From positions 3,148,001 to 3,212,000 of the forward strand of contig JAUIMM010001030.1 of assembly GCA_031769625.1 (NCBI GenBank): a stretch of 64,000 bases of DNA. The letters run 5' to 3'. The DNA is from Taudactylus pleione (taxonomy: Eukaryota > Chordata > Amphibia > Anura > Myobatrachidae). Shown here piece after piece: positions 1 through 9,299 of the stretch; the stretch's first letter is position 1, and each line of letters begins with the position of its first letter. The position numbers and the translations under genes are program-made. The notes beneath the pieces are model-generated. The model was given only the letters and a program-made list of their open reading frames with translations, ran no database searches and was not told the origin of the DNA.

Positions 1-2084
1 ATCCGGGCATGGCGTATATCTCAATGGCCCTGGTGACGCTATACTGAAAATAGAAGCACATCTATATAATCTATTACTTGGCCTTCAGCAGAAGCTACCA
101 AATCAGTTTAATCATATTCTCTCGTGTCTATTAAAATTTCAGAAACTAAACAATAAATATGGATTCTGCGGTTCTACATAAATATGGATTGCAATATAGC
201 AGAGAATAAAAAGGTCAAAAACTCGATCTTAAACAATGTACATTTAATGACAAGTAGAATTATACTAAAAAACTCCAATAAATTAAACATATAAAATTAT
301 AATGAATACAAAAATGTGATATCAGACATCCATACTTATAAATAAGGACTTGTAATAGCCTTATCTCCAGCACCTGCTGCAAATATCACAACTGGATAGC
401 TTTGTGTGGATAATATTGACTGAGAGTCTCTGTGTGAAAGTAGAGAGTCAGTTTTTGGCACATTGGTTTAGGAAAAAAATGTCACTTGCAACTGAAAATC
501 CTGCTAAGGATATATCTATCCTGTTTCCAAGGTATCAGAAATGTCAGTCTGTGTGGTGAGTCAGCTGCTGTTATTGTCTTACCTGGACCTGTATGAGATC
601 ACAGGTCCCAGCGCTCCTGCTGCACGCTACAGCTGCTGCAGTCCTGCGGTCTAGTAATCGAGGTAGCCGCTTGCTTGTGGCTGACTATAGGTGAGTAAAT
701 GATATCCGGTTTAAGTAGCCAATATATGAACTCCCTAAAATGCAGTTTTCAGGGGTTTGATCACATTTCTGATATGCAACCAGCTTGGATGCGGTGGGTA
801 GAGAAGCCTATGGGCTTCACTTTGCAGAGTGCTGTTAGAGAGATCCAATCGGATCCCTCCCAGCATCCCTCGCGGTGCTTGTGTCATTCCCTCACTCGCA
901 AAGAACAGCTCTTACCGAGAGACCTGTCCTTTGTGTTTTAGTTCATGCATACCAGCGTAATTAACACCGGCATGCATGGGAACAGTGGCAGGATGCATCG
1001 CATATAAAAATTGAGATGCATCATGCATCCTGCCCACACAAACATTGTAATACATGTGACGTACAGTACATAAAAAAATATATTGTGGTGATTGTGGCTT
1101 GACACTTTACTTCTGAGAATGTTGTCTAGACTGGAGAGACAAACATTTTTTTTTTAAAGATTTTATTTATAGGTGATATAATCAGAAGTTCAAATAATAG
1201 CTGATGAATGCAGCTTAATATGAGCAAAATATCAGTATTCATACTCTCAGAAAAAATAATGACCTGTAATAACCCACTAGTAATGTAAGTAGTGGGACTC
1301 ATTTATAGTTATTGGGATTAATGGGGCGTTATGTCATTGCTCACTTTTAGGTGTTGGTAGTTAAATAGTCACTAATAGAGTGACGTTCCTCTCCATTGTG
1401 ATGTGATTGTATAATTAGGAATAATAATCATATCCCCTTTAAGAGTCTGAATTACCAATAATATTATTTTTATAAGTGTTAACAAAATAGAACACCAATT
1501 TGCAAGCAACATTGAAATAAAAGATGGCATCAGACTTTATTCATTGCTGTCAATTATACAACTGGCTCATGGAGCTCATCTTTTAATTATTGACTTTTCC
1601 TATGTGTATCACTTATATAAGTTGTTTTTTTCCCCCATTTTAATATTTTGCAAATGTTTGTCTGCTTGCTCTATAGTTGCCTTATATCAATAAAGATGTA
1701 ATAATTTTAAAATGTTCACTCTGCCTAGTGCACCCCTAAAAATATCCCATCTTTTTCTTTTCTTTTTGAATTATTGTAATGTCCAGGAACAAAGACTCGA
1801 CACTGAGGCGCAATCATCAACCTTAACCTGCTATGTACTGCAAAATGTCAGTATCCTGCATATAACATGAATGTACTATCTTCTAGATGGACCCTTTAGG
1901 ACTCAAGCCAAGTGTGTGAGGTGCTGGGAAGTGGGTACATGAGTACATGGTAAAGTAGTAGTAGTAGGCTAAGCTTTGCCTAGGGTGCTGAAAATCCTTG
2001 TACCAGCCCTGATTAGACCTCTCCCCTTTCTCACATATAAATGTAAGCCAATCTACTGACAAACTTCAAAGTATGTTGGGGATG
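1..2084. other. AT-rich stretch without a recognisable gene
   Basis: I find no convincing coding region, RNA gene or bounded transposon here. The only open frame of note (699-941) is short, has no recognisable motif and no splice context. Around 965-1035 there is a cluster of ATGCAT-type palindromic words, probably a remnant of a short repeat. Confidence 0.5.
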
Positions 2085-2395
2085 TAGTTATGAGACGGGC
2101 AGCTGCGAGGCCGTCAGTCTCAATACTGACAGGGGAATCCTGACAAGGGACTTAAGATAAGCGTCAAAATACTGACGGCTATCTTAATCTCGATGCTGGA
2201 ACACCGAAGGACATCAGCCTGAACAAGGTAAGTCTGGGACACCCTTAGCGCTAGCCGCGGGGGGGATGGGTTGGGTTTAAAAAGTATACTTACCCAACCC
2301 CATGTTGGGATACCAACCATCAGGTTGCTGCTGTCGGTATTTTGACAGGAAGTATCCCAACAGCCGGCATTACATACCTGTTCCATATGTGGTTT
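2085..2395. repeat. Short GC-richer dispersed repeat (MITE-like)
   Basis: This block is GC-richer than its flanks and uses the same vocabulary (runs such as CCCAACAGCCGGC and repeated ACTGACNG words) as the elements at 16.29 kb and 40.73 kb. That suggests one family of non-autonomous DNA transposons. Exact termini and a target duplication were not identified. Confidence 0.4.
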
Positions 2396-2866
2396 TCAGT
2401 GCAACACTCCTCAGAACACATTGATCTATAAACAGTATTCAAGTGCAGATTTTTTACTTTAACTTTTGAGTTAGGGGCATACAGTACTTAATAAAAAGAA
2501 AACTTGCAGGATATCCCCCCAAAAACACCTGTTTTCAGTTGCTATCCACAAATACTAAGCATCTCCAAGATTTATGTACAGGGGATTGTGTATTTCTCCA
2601 GGTATGTAGTATATTTTGTTGACGTTCACAATGTCAGCATTCATTATGCTTATGGGAAATATTAATTCATTTCTGAGTTCTCCTCCAAAATCTAGATTAT
2701 TTATTGCCGCTGTTCACTACAAGAAGAAATCCTTATTCACCTGAATGTATTATTCCTCAGTCACCGGGACAGGGGCTGCAATAGTCGCGCCCGTCCCAGT
2801 GGTCAGTAGAATTAAAGTGACCACATCCACAATCACTTCACTTTCTACTTTGGCCAGCTGCTTCAC

Positions 2867-4750
2867 TGTCACAATCCTGGCTAGTTTTTACCTTGTGACT
2901 TACCTCTGCCAGCTGCTCCATGGACCTGTGTTTGTAATTCTCCTGGGACATCTGCTCTGGCTGAATCATGCTGCCTCTTACATCTCTGTGTGTGCAGAGT
3001 TCTCACCTCCCCACACTGATTAAACACCTGGACCCGGCTCTGTCTGTGAGCATTGCTAGTCTTAATTGGAATCACAGGTGTGGTCCTGATTCTCAAGGGC
3101 TGCAGAGATGAATACTCCCTCTGCATGCTGTGCCTTGCTCCACTCTGAATGCCACTGCCAGATCACCTGTCTGTATCCACCAATCGCTGCCAGACTCTAG
3201 GTATATAGATCCTCCTCTAATAGCACTCAGTGCTTGAACATCTTGTTACGTTCCGTGGTGTACTGCTTGTGCTATAGCTGTACCTCTGTGTGCCAGTATG
3301 TCCCAGGCTCTTGCTGGTTCCTAGACCAGTGCTATCCGTAAGCCTGCTGCATTCAGCTATCCACGCTACCAGCCTCTCACCTACGGCTCCCAGGCCGCTC
3401 CAAGTAGCTTCCACACTACCAGCTTCTCCACACGGCTCCCAGGCCGCATCAAGTAGTTTCCACGCTACCAGCTTCTCCACACAGCTCTCAGGCCGCACCA
3501 AGTAGCTTCCACGCTACCAGCGTCTACCCACGGCTATCCAGAAGCTCCACGTAGCTACCTAGCTACCAGCATCTACCCACGGCTATCCAGCCGCTCCACG
3601 TAGCTACCCAGCTACCAGCGTATACCCACGGCTATCAGGCCGCTCCACATAGCCACCCAGCTACCAGCATCTACCCACAGCTATTCAGCCACTCCACGTA
3701 GCCACCCAGCTACCAGCGTCTACCCACGGCTATTCAGCCGCTCCACGTAGCCACCCAGCTACCAGCGTCTACCCACGGCTATCCAGCCACTCCACATAGC
3801 TGCCCAGCTACCAGCGTCTACCCACGGCTATCCGGCTGCTCCACATAGCCACCCAGCTACCAGCACCTACCCACGGCTATCCGGCCGCTCCATGTAGCCA
3901 CCCAGCTACCAGCATCTACCCACGGCTATCCAGCCACTCCACGTAGCTACCCAGCTACCAGTGTCTACCCATGGCTGTCCAGCTGCTCCACGTAGCCACC
4001 CAGCTACCAGCACCTACCCACGGCTATCCGGCCGCTCCACATAGCCACCCAGCTACCAGCGTCTACCCACGGCTATCCAGCCGCTCCACGTAGCTACCCA
4101 GCTACCAGCGTCTACCCACGGCTATCCAGCCGCTCCACGTAGCCACCCAGCTACCATCGTCTACCCACGGCTATCCGGCCGCTCCATGTAGCCACCCAGC
4201 TACCAGCATCTACCCACAGCTATCCAGCCACTCCACGTAGCCACCCAGCTACCAGCGTCTACCCACGGCTATCAAGTTGCTCCACGTAGCCACCCAGCTA
4301 CCAACGTCTACCCACGGCTTCCCAAGCCACAACAAGTAGCTTCCACGCTACCATCTGTCTGCAAGCCCATCTACTAGTAACCCGACCAGCTCAGTCAGCC
4401 TTCCTGCCGATCCCAGTCCGGTTCCTCCAAGTCCACTCACCTCACGGCTCATTAGCTGCACCAAGTAGCTTCTGTGCTACCATCCACCTGCAAGCTCATC
4501 TACTGGTACCCCGACCAGCTCAGTCAGCCTACCTGCCGGTCCCAGTCTGGTCCCTCCAAGTTCCTTCTGGTCTCATTCCAACGTCTCAAGTTTCCAGTTC
4601 CAGTCACTCATCACCAAAGGCAGTTCTCACTGCTACCCACTTCTTATATTAAAAGAGCTATTCATGTTACCCATGGTTCCAGTCCAGCCGGCCTACAGTG
4701 ATTCCAGTTCATCACCTGATACAGGTAACTCACTAGCACCAACTGTGACA
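2867..4750 (+). repeat. 5' LTR of element A
   Basis: At 1884 bp it is longer than the 1296-bp partner LTR at 7469-8764. The difference of 588 bp is exactly twelve units of the internal 49-bp tandem repeat. The LTR starts TGTCAC and ends GTGACA, a short terminal inverted repeat. The gag start codon lies inside this LTR, near its 3' end. Confidence 0.93.
3547..4330. repeat. 49-bp tandem repeat inside the 5' LTR (about 16-17 copies)
   Basis: Each unit runs from CCACGTAGC through CCCAGCTACCAGCGTCTACC to the next CCACG. Spacing measured between CCACG at 3547 and 3596 is 49 bp. The same unit occurs only about five to six times in the 3' LTR (about 8098-8330). Confidence 0.9.
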
Positions 4751-5875
4751 GTATGTTCAAGCCTAACGATGGTGACGGATCAAGCACCTAATCCTGGATC
4801 AAGTGCTTTCCGTAACCTAATCACTCGTTTGGATTCACAGGAGGCGTTACAGCATCGAGTACTACAGCTTCTGCAAATTCTGACTAACCGGCTAGATGAT
4901 ACCCAAATCTTACCTGAACCCCTAACTACTTTCCATCAACTGCTGGAACAGCTACAGGCTCTACTCAGCAAAATCTTTAAGATAATTCCTGAATTTCTTA
5001 GAGCTACCTCTGTCTCAACTAAAAACTCTGTCTGGGAATCTCTAAGAACAAAAGATTCTTCCATGCCAAGTAAAGTGAGACATCAAAGTTACCCGTGCTC
5101 CAAGCTCTCTGTGGCTGAACGCCAGTGGCATAAAGATTTACATCTCTGTCGCTATTGTGGAGCTTCTGACCACTTTATCAAAAGCTGTCCCCTTTGCAAT
5201 TCCAGCAGTATAACTAAGTGTCAATGTCTCAATGCCTGTTCCGGTCCAAGCCCGGATTCTGCCTGTTCCGGTCCCAGCCCGGATTCTGCCTGTTCTGGTC
5301 CCAGCCCAGATTCTGCCTGTTCCGGTCCCGTCCCGGATTCTGCCTGTTCCGGTCCCAGCCCGGATTCTGCCTGTTCCGGTCCCGTCCCGGATTCTGCCTG
5401 TTCCGGTCCCAGCCCGGATTCTGCCTGTTCCGGTCCCAGCCTGGATTCTGCCTGTTCCGGTCCCAGTCCAGATTCTGCCTTTTCCGGTCCCAGTCCAGAT
5501 TCTGCCTGTTCCGGTCCCAGTCCGGATTTTGCCTGTTCCGGTCCCAGCCCGGATTTTGCCTGTTCCGGTCCCAGCCCGGATTCTGCCTGTTCTGGTCTCA
5601 ACCTGGATTCTGCCTGTTCCGTTAGGGGACTCCAGTTGGCAACCCCAGGAGGGGTCTCCAGAGTCTCAACCCCAGGAGGGTCCTCAAGTCTCGTAACCCA
5701 AGAAGGGGTTTTGAGTCACTTGCTCCAGGAGGAAGTCTCTGTCCTCGCATCCCAAAAGGGGGTTCATGTTCCATACCCCAAAAGGAAAAGTCGAGTCAGC
5801 TTCCCCAGAAGGGGATTTTGGGTCCCATACTCCAACAGGGAGTGTCAAGTTCTGTACTCCAGGAGGGGACCTTAA
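4664..5875 (+). CDS. Element A gag-like ORF1 (coiled region, zinc knuckle, 9-residue repeats)
   Basis: This 403-codon frame starts at an ATG (4664; a second ATG at 4673) inside the 5' LTR and reads across the LTR boundary at 4750. Residues about 45-110 form a helical, leucine-rich region like the N-terminus of Ty3/Gypsy Gag. A CX2CX4HX4C zinc knuckle (Cys codons 5147, 5156, 5186; His 5171) is preceded by a basic LSVAERQ-type segment that commonly sits just before Gypsy knuckles. Then come about fourteen copies of the 9-residue unit SGPSPDSAC. A capsid-like segment, normally upstream of the knuckle, is missing here and appears instead in ORF2 downstream. The product would be a nucleic-acid-binding structural protein. 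The frame is open but overlaps ORF2 in a different frame, so the original junction is unclear. Confidence 0.75.
   Translation: MLPMVPVQPAYSDSSSSPDTGNSLAPTVTVCSSLTMVTDQAPNPGSSAFRNLITRLDSQEALQHRVLQLLQILTNRLDDTQILPEPLTTFHQLLEQLQALLSKIFKIIPEFLRATSVSTKNSVWESLRTKDSSMPSKVRHQSYPCSKLSVAERQWHKDLHLCRYCGASDHFIKSCPLCNSSSITKCQCLNACSGPSPDSACSGPSPDSACSGPSPDSACSGPVPDSACSGPSPDSACSGPVPDSACSGPSPDSACSGPSLDSACSGPSPDSAFSGPSPDSACSGPSPDFACSGPSPDFACSGPSPDSACSGLNLDSACSVRGLQLATPGGVSRVSTPGGSSSLVTQEGVLSHLLQEEVSVLASQKGVHVPYPKRKSRVSFPRRGFWVPYSNRECQVLYSRRGP
5233..5625 (+). repeat. 27-bp coding tandem repeat in ORF1
   Basis: About fourteen units of 27 bp (TGTTCCGGTCCCAGCCCGGA then TTCTGCC) encode the 9-residue unit SGPSPDSAC. 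Because units are free of stop codons in several frames, long spurious frames appear on both strands. Element B carries the same array with about eight units (36435-36635). Confidence 0.93.
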
Positions 5876-6285
5876 GTCTCTCACCCCAGGAGAGGGTTAC
5901 AAAAATTATGCCCCAGGAAGAGGCCTCCAGTCTCGCACACCAGGAAGGGGTCTCCAGTCTCGCACCCCAGGAGGGGGTTTCAAGTCTCACACCCCAGGAG
6001 GGGGTCTCAAGTCTCACACCCCAGGAGGGGGTCTCAGGTCTCGCACCCCAGGAGGGGGTCTCAGGTCTCGACCCCAGGAGGGGGTCTCAAGTCTCGTGCC
6101 CCAGGAGGGGGTCTCAAGTCTCATGCCCCAGGAGGGGGTCTCAAGTCTTGCACCCCAGCAAGGGGTCCCAAGTCTCATACTCCAAGAGGGGGTCTCAAGT
6201 CTTGCACCCCAGCAAGGGGCCTCAAGTATCGCACCCCAGGAGGTGGTCTCAAGTCTCATGCCCCAGGAGTGGGGTCCAGGTTCCA
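5640..6285 (+). repeat. Second 27-bp coding tandem repeat (about 23 copies)
   Basis: Units of the type CCCCAGGAGGGGGTCTCAAG plus TCTCACA repeat with a 27-bp period, with more indels than the upstream array. Depending on frame they read as PQEGVSSLA or PGGGLKSHT units. The change of reading frame between ORF1 and ORF2 happens inside this array. Element B has a shorter version at about 36655-36890. Confidence 0.85.
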
Positions 6286-7301
6286 GTTCCCAGGGAGAAT
6301 TGTCATGTACTACTAATCCTGATCATGGCTCCTGTTCAGCATCTCCTGAAAATATCGTTCCAGAGGATGACAGTTTCTGTAGCCTGTTCTCAGCCTCGAA
6401 TGTTGAAGCTGCTGTCTCTGGCTCCTCAGGACTCCTTCCAGTTCCTTTAGTTGGTCAAAGTACCGAATAGCTGTCAACTTCAGTTGTTTTGATTCCTCAA
6501 CAATCAGAGCATCCTCAAGTCTCTTCCAGCCCTGCACCTGAATGTGCTCCACAATCCTCGAACACACAAACTTCATTGGATACTCCAGGATACATATATT
6601 TTGATGGGGACTTATCGCAATACTTTGCATTACTGAAGCAATATGCTGCAATCATGGAAGCAGATCCAGCTTGTGGTATCACTCCTACCAACCTTACTAA
6701 GTACCTTCTCTCTTCCTTTAGAGGTAAGGTGTTGGACTGGGCCAATCCTCTCATCGAGTCTAAAGATCCTGTGCTTCTAAAAATAAAGACTTTCAGTGAA
6801 GCTGTTATTAAAGAATTTGGTCTTAAACCTGTCAAATGAAATTCTAGTGAAATTCCCAGTTCTGAAAATCGGTCCAAGCAGTCTGTCGGTCCTACTAAAG
6901 AATCATCCTCTGCTGAGTCCTCCACTTCCTTGAACATGAGATGTGCACCCACCTCCTTGTCCTCTTCATACTGCGGTAACTCCCAAAACACCATCAAAAT
7001 TGGTTATATTTCGCTTAGTTCCTCCCAGGAGTCCTATCAATGTTCAAGTCCTACTAAACCTTCAATTTTACCTTTAGATACTGACTCGGAGTCTGAACTC
7101 GATCCTGCATATGATAATTCTCCATTCCCTGGAAACCATCTGCCATTTGACCCTGTCCTTTCCAGTCATGTGTTTCCACAGGAGTTACCAGAGATCCCAT
7201 GTCCATTGGTTGGCACAAAACGTTCTCGCAGCAGAAAGAGGAATCGACGAAGGTCTTTGAAGAATTTCCACTCCTGGTATCCCAATAAATATAAGAATTA
7301 A
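5766..7301 (+). pseudogene. Element A gag-like ORF2 (repeat region, capsid-like domain, basic tail), interrupted
   Basis: One frame runs from the second tandem array through a Ser/Pro-rich linker to a capsid-like segment at about 6585-6839. That segment contains FDGDLSQYFALLKQ and FRGKVLDWANPL, which match the conserved core of Ty3/Gypsy Gag capsid. A C-terminal tail ends in a basic KRSRSRKRNRRRS cluster (about 7219-7257) that could act in nuclear localisation or RNA binding. Two in-frame stops (TAG at 6468-6470, TGA at 6837-6839) break it. The homologous frame in element B is open through both positions, so these are lesions of copy A rather than family features. Confidence 0.75.
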
Positions 7302-7453
7302 GAGGATGTCTAAAGAGATGTTTCTAGAGTGATGGTGCCCCTATGTTTGAAGCTCCTGTAATGTCATGTTTGGAAGAAAGTTTTTCAGTTTCCTGGGTGT
7401 CTCATTTTTTCATGTTCTCCTATGTATTTATTTGGGTGTTCAGAGTCCACCCA

Positions 7454-7468
7454 TGAAGAGGGGGGTAC
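7454..7468 (+). other. Polypurine tract of element A
   Basis: A purine run (GAAGAGGGGGG followed by TAC) lies directly before the 3' LTR, in the position where LTR retrotransposons prime plus-strand DNA synthesis. Element B has the matching tract at 37803-37816. Confidence 0.85.
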
Positions 7469-8764
7469 TGTCACAATCCTGGCTAATTTTTACCTTGTGA
7501 CTTACCTCTGCCAGCTGCTCCATGGATCTGTGTTTGTAATTCTCCTGGGACATATGGTCTGGCTGAATCATGCTGGCTGTTACATCTCTGTGTGTGCAGA
7601 GTTCTCACCTCCCCACAATGATTAAACACCTGGACCCTGCTCTGTCTGTGAGCATTGCTAGTCTTAATTGGAATCACAGGTGTGGTACTGATTCTCAAGG
7701 GCTGCAGAGATGAATACTCCCTCTGCATGCTGTGCCTTGCTCCACTCTGAATGCCACTGCCAGACCACCTGTCTGTATCCACCAATCGCTGCCAGACTCT
7801 AGGTATATAGATCCTCCTCTAATAGCACTCAGTGCTTGAACATCTTGTTATGTTCCGTGGTGTACTGCTTGTGCTATAGCTGTACCTCTGTGTGCCAGTA
7901 TGTCCCAGGCTCCTGCTGGTTCCTAGACCAGTGCTATCCGTAAGCCTGCTGCATTCAGCTATCCACGCTACCAGCCTCTCACCTACGGCTCCCAGGCCGC
8001 TCCACGTAGCTTCCACGCTACCAGCTTCTCCACATGGCTCCCAGGCCACACCAAGTAGTTTCCATGCTACCAGCATCTACCCATGGCTATCCAGCCACTC
8101 CACGTAGCTACCCAGCTACCAGCATCTAACCACGGCTATCCAGCCACTCCACGTAGCCACCCAGCTACCAGCGTCTTCCCACGGCTATCCGGCCACTCCA
8201 CGTAGCCACCCAGCTACCAGCGTCTACCAACGGCTATCCGGCCGCTCCACGTAGCCATCCAGCTACCAGTGTCTACCCATGGTTATCCAGTCGCTCCACG
8301 TAGCCACCCAGCTACCAGCGTCTACCCACGGCTTCCCAAGCCACAACAAGTAGCTTCCACGCTACCATCCGTCTGCAAGCCCATCTACTAGTAACCCGAC
8401 CAGCTCAGTCAGCCTTCCTGCCGGTCCCAGTCTGGTTCCTCCAAGTCCACTCACCTCACGGCTCATTAGCTGCACCAAGTAGCTTCCATGCTACCATCCA
8501 CCTGCAAGCTCATCTACTGGTACCCCGACCAGCTCAGTCAGCCTACCTGCCGGTCCCAGTCCGGTCCCTCCAAGTTCCTTCTGGTCTCATTCCAACGTCT
8601 CAAGTTTCCAGTTCCAGTCACTCATCACCAAAGGCAGTTCTCACTGCTACCCACTTCTTATATTAAAAGAGCTATTCATGTTACCCATGGTTCCAGTCCA
8701 GCCGGCCTCCAGTGATTCCAGTTCATCACTTGATACAGGTAACTCACTAGCACCAACTGTGACA
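7469..8764 (+). repeat. 3' LTR of element A
   Basis: This 1296-bp LTR is closely similar to 2867-4750 outside the 49-bp array. It contains the same proximal promoter-like region, the same 3' segment with the duplicated gag start, and the same TGTCAC...GTGACA ends. It is followed directly by the target duplication TTCAC. Confidence 0.93.
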
Positions 8765-8997
8765 TTCACTACTGCACATGCACCGAAATCCGGTGGTGCA
8801 TGTGTGAGCGGGCGGCAGCAGGGTGGGATCTTATGGATCCCTTTGCTTACAAATGGAGGGAACATGGCCGATATTGGATATATCTGCTGCCGGCCCTCCA
8901 TGGTACATCCGTACATCCAGGTAATCCTTAATATTTTTAGGTACCCTCCTGAAAATGTTTTTTGGGATATCCCACAATTATTTGATAAATAGGCATC

Positions 8998-9290
8998 TAA
9001 TTGGGAATGTCGACATTGTTGTAATGTCAAGATTGAACATTGTTGGCATGTTCATGATGTTGACATTAACCATGTCGATATTCATCATGTCTATACTGAT
9101 GTAATGTTGATATTGTTTTGTCAACCCTTTGTATTTAGTCTAATTCTATCTTTATCACTAACCCTAACCCTACCAGCAACCCTAACCCTGATGGTAACCC
9201 TAACACTAACCTTAAATGTTGACATTATGACATTTTGCAGGTGTTGACATCTATCTGCTGTCGACATTTTCACCAGAGACATTCAAACTG
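8998..9290. repeat. GTCGACAT-rich short element with CCCTAA-like core
   Basis: Repeated GTCGACAT/ATGTCAAC words flank a short run of CCCTAACCCT-like units (9160-9215). The same combination recurs at 19.88-20.54 kb on the opposite strand, and the GTCGAC words also recur at 51.04-51.31 kb. This looks like one MITE family. Termini are not exactly defined. Confidence 0.55.
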
Positions 9291-9299
9291 CATACCCTG

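Larger units (their letters stand above)
2867..8764 (+). mobile_element. Element A: complete gag-only LTR retrotransposon
   Basis: The element is bounded by LTRs that begin TGTCACAATCC and end AACTGTGACA. A perfect 5-bp target duplication TTCAC lies at 2862-2866 and 8765-8769, so insertion was by an integrase-type mechanism. The 2.7-kb interior (4751-7468) holds only Gag-like coding sequence and ends in a purine tract next to the 3' LTR. No protease, reverse transcriptase, RNase H or integrase motif is present, so the element would need enzymes in trans. It is related to element B at 34.6-39.2 kb in LTR ends, gag and organisation. The Gag similarity is to Ty3/Gypsy-type Gag. Confidence 0.93.

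Noticed and set aside
3547..4330. CRISPR-like array
   Set aside because: The 49-bp units are contiguous with no unique spacers, lie inside an LTR and the DNA is eukaryotic.
5221..5696. Long overlapping frames on both strands across the first 27-bp array
   Set aside because: They arise because the repeat unit lacks stops in several frames; only the frame continuous with the gag N-terminus and zinc knuckle has supporting homology.
7483..8107. Frames of 67-100 codons within the LTRs of element A
   Set aside because: They lie within noncoding LTR sequence; similar frames in the other LTR reflect repeat identity, not protein conservation.
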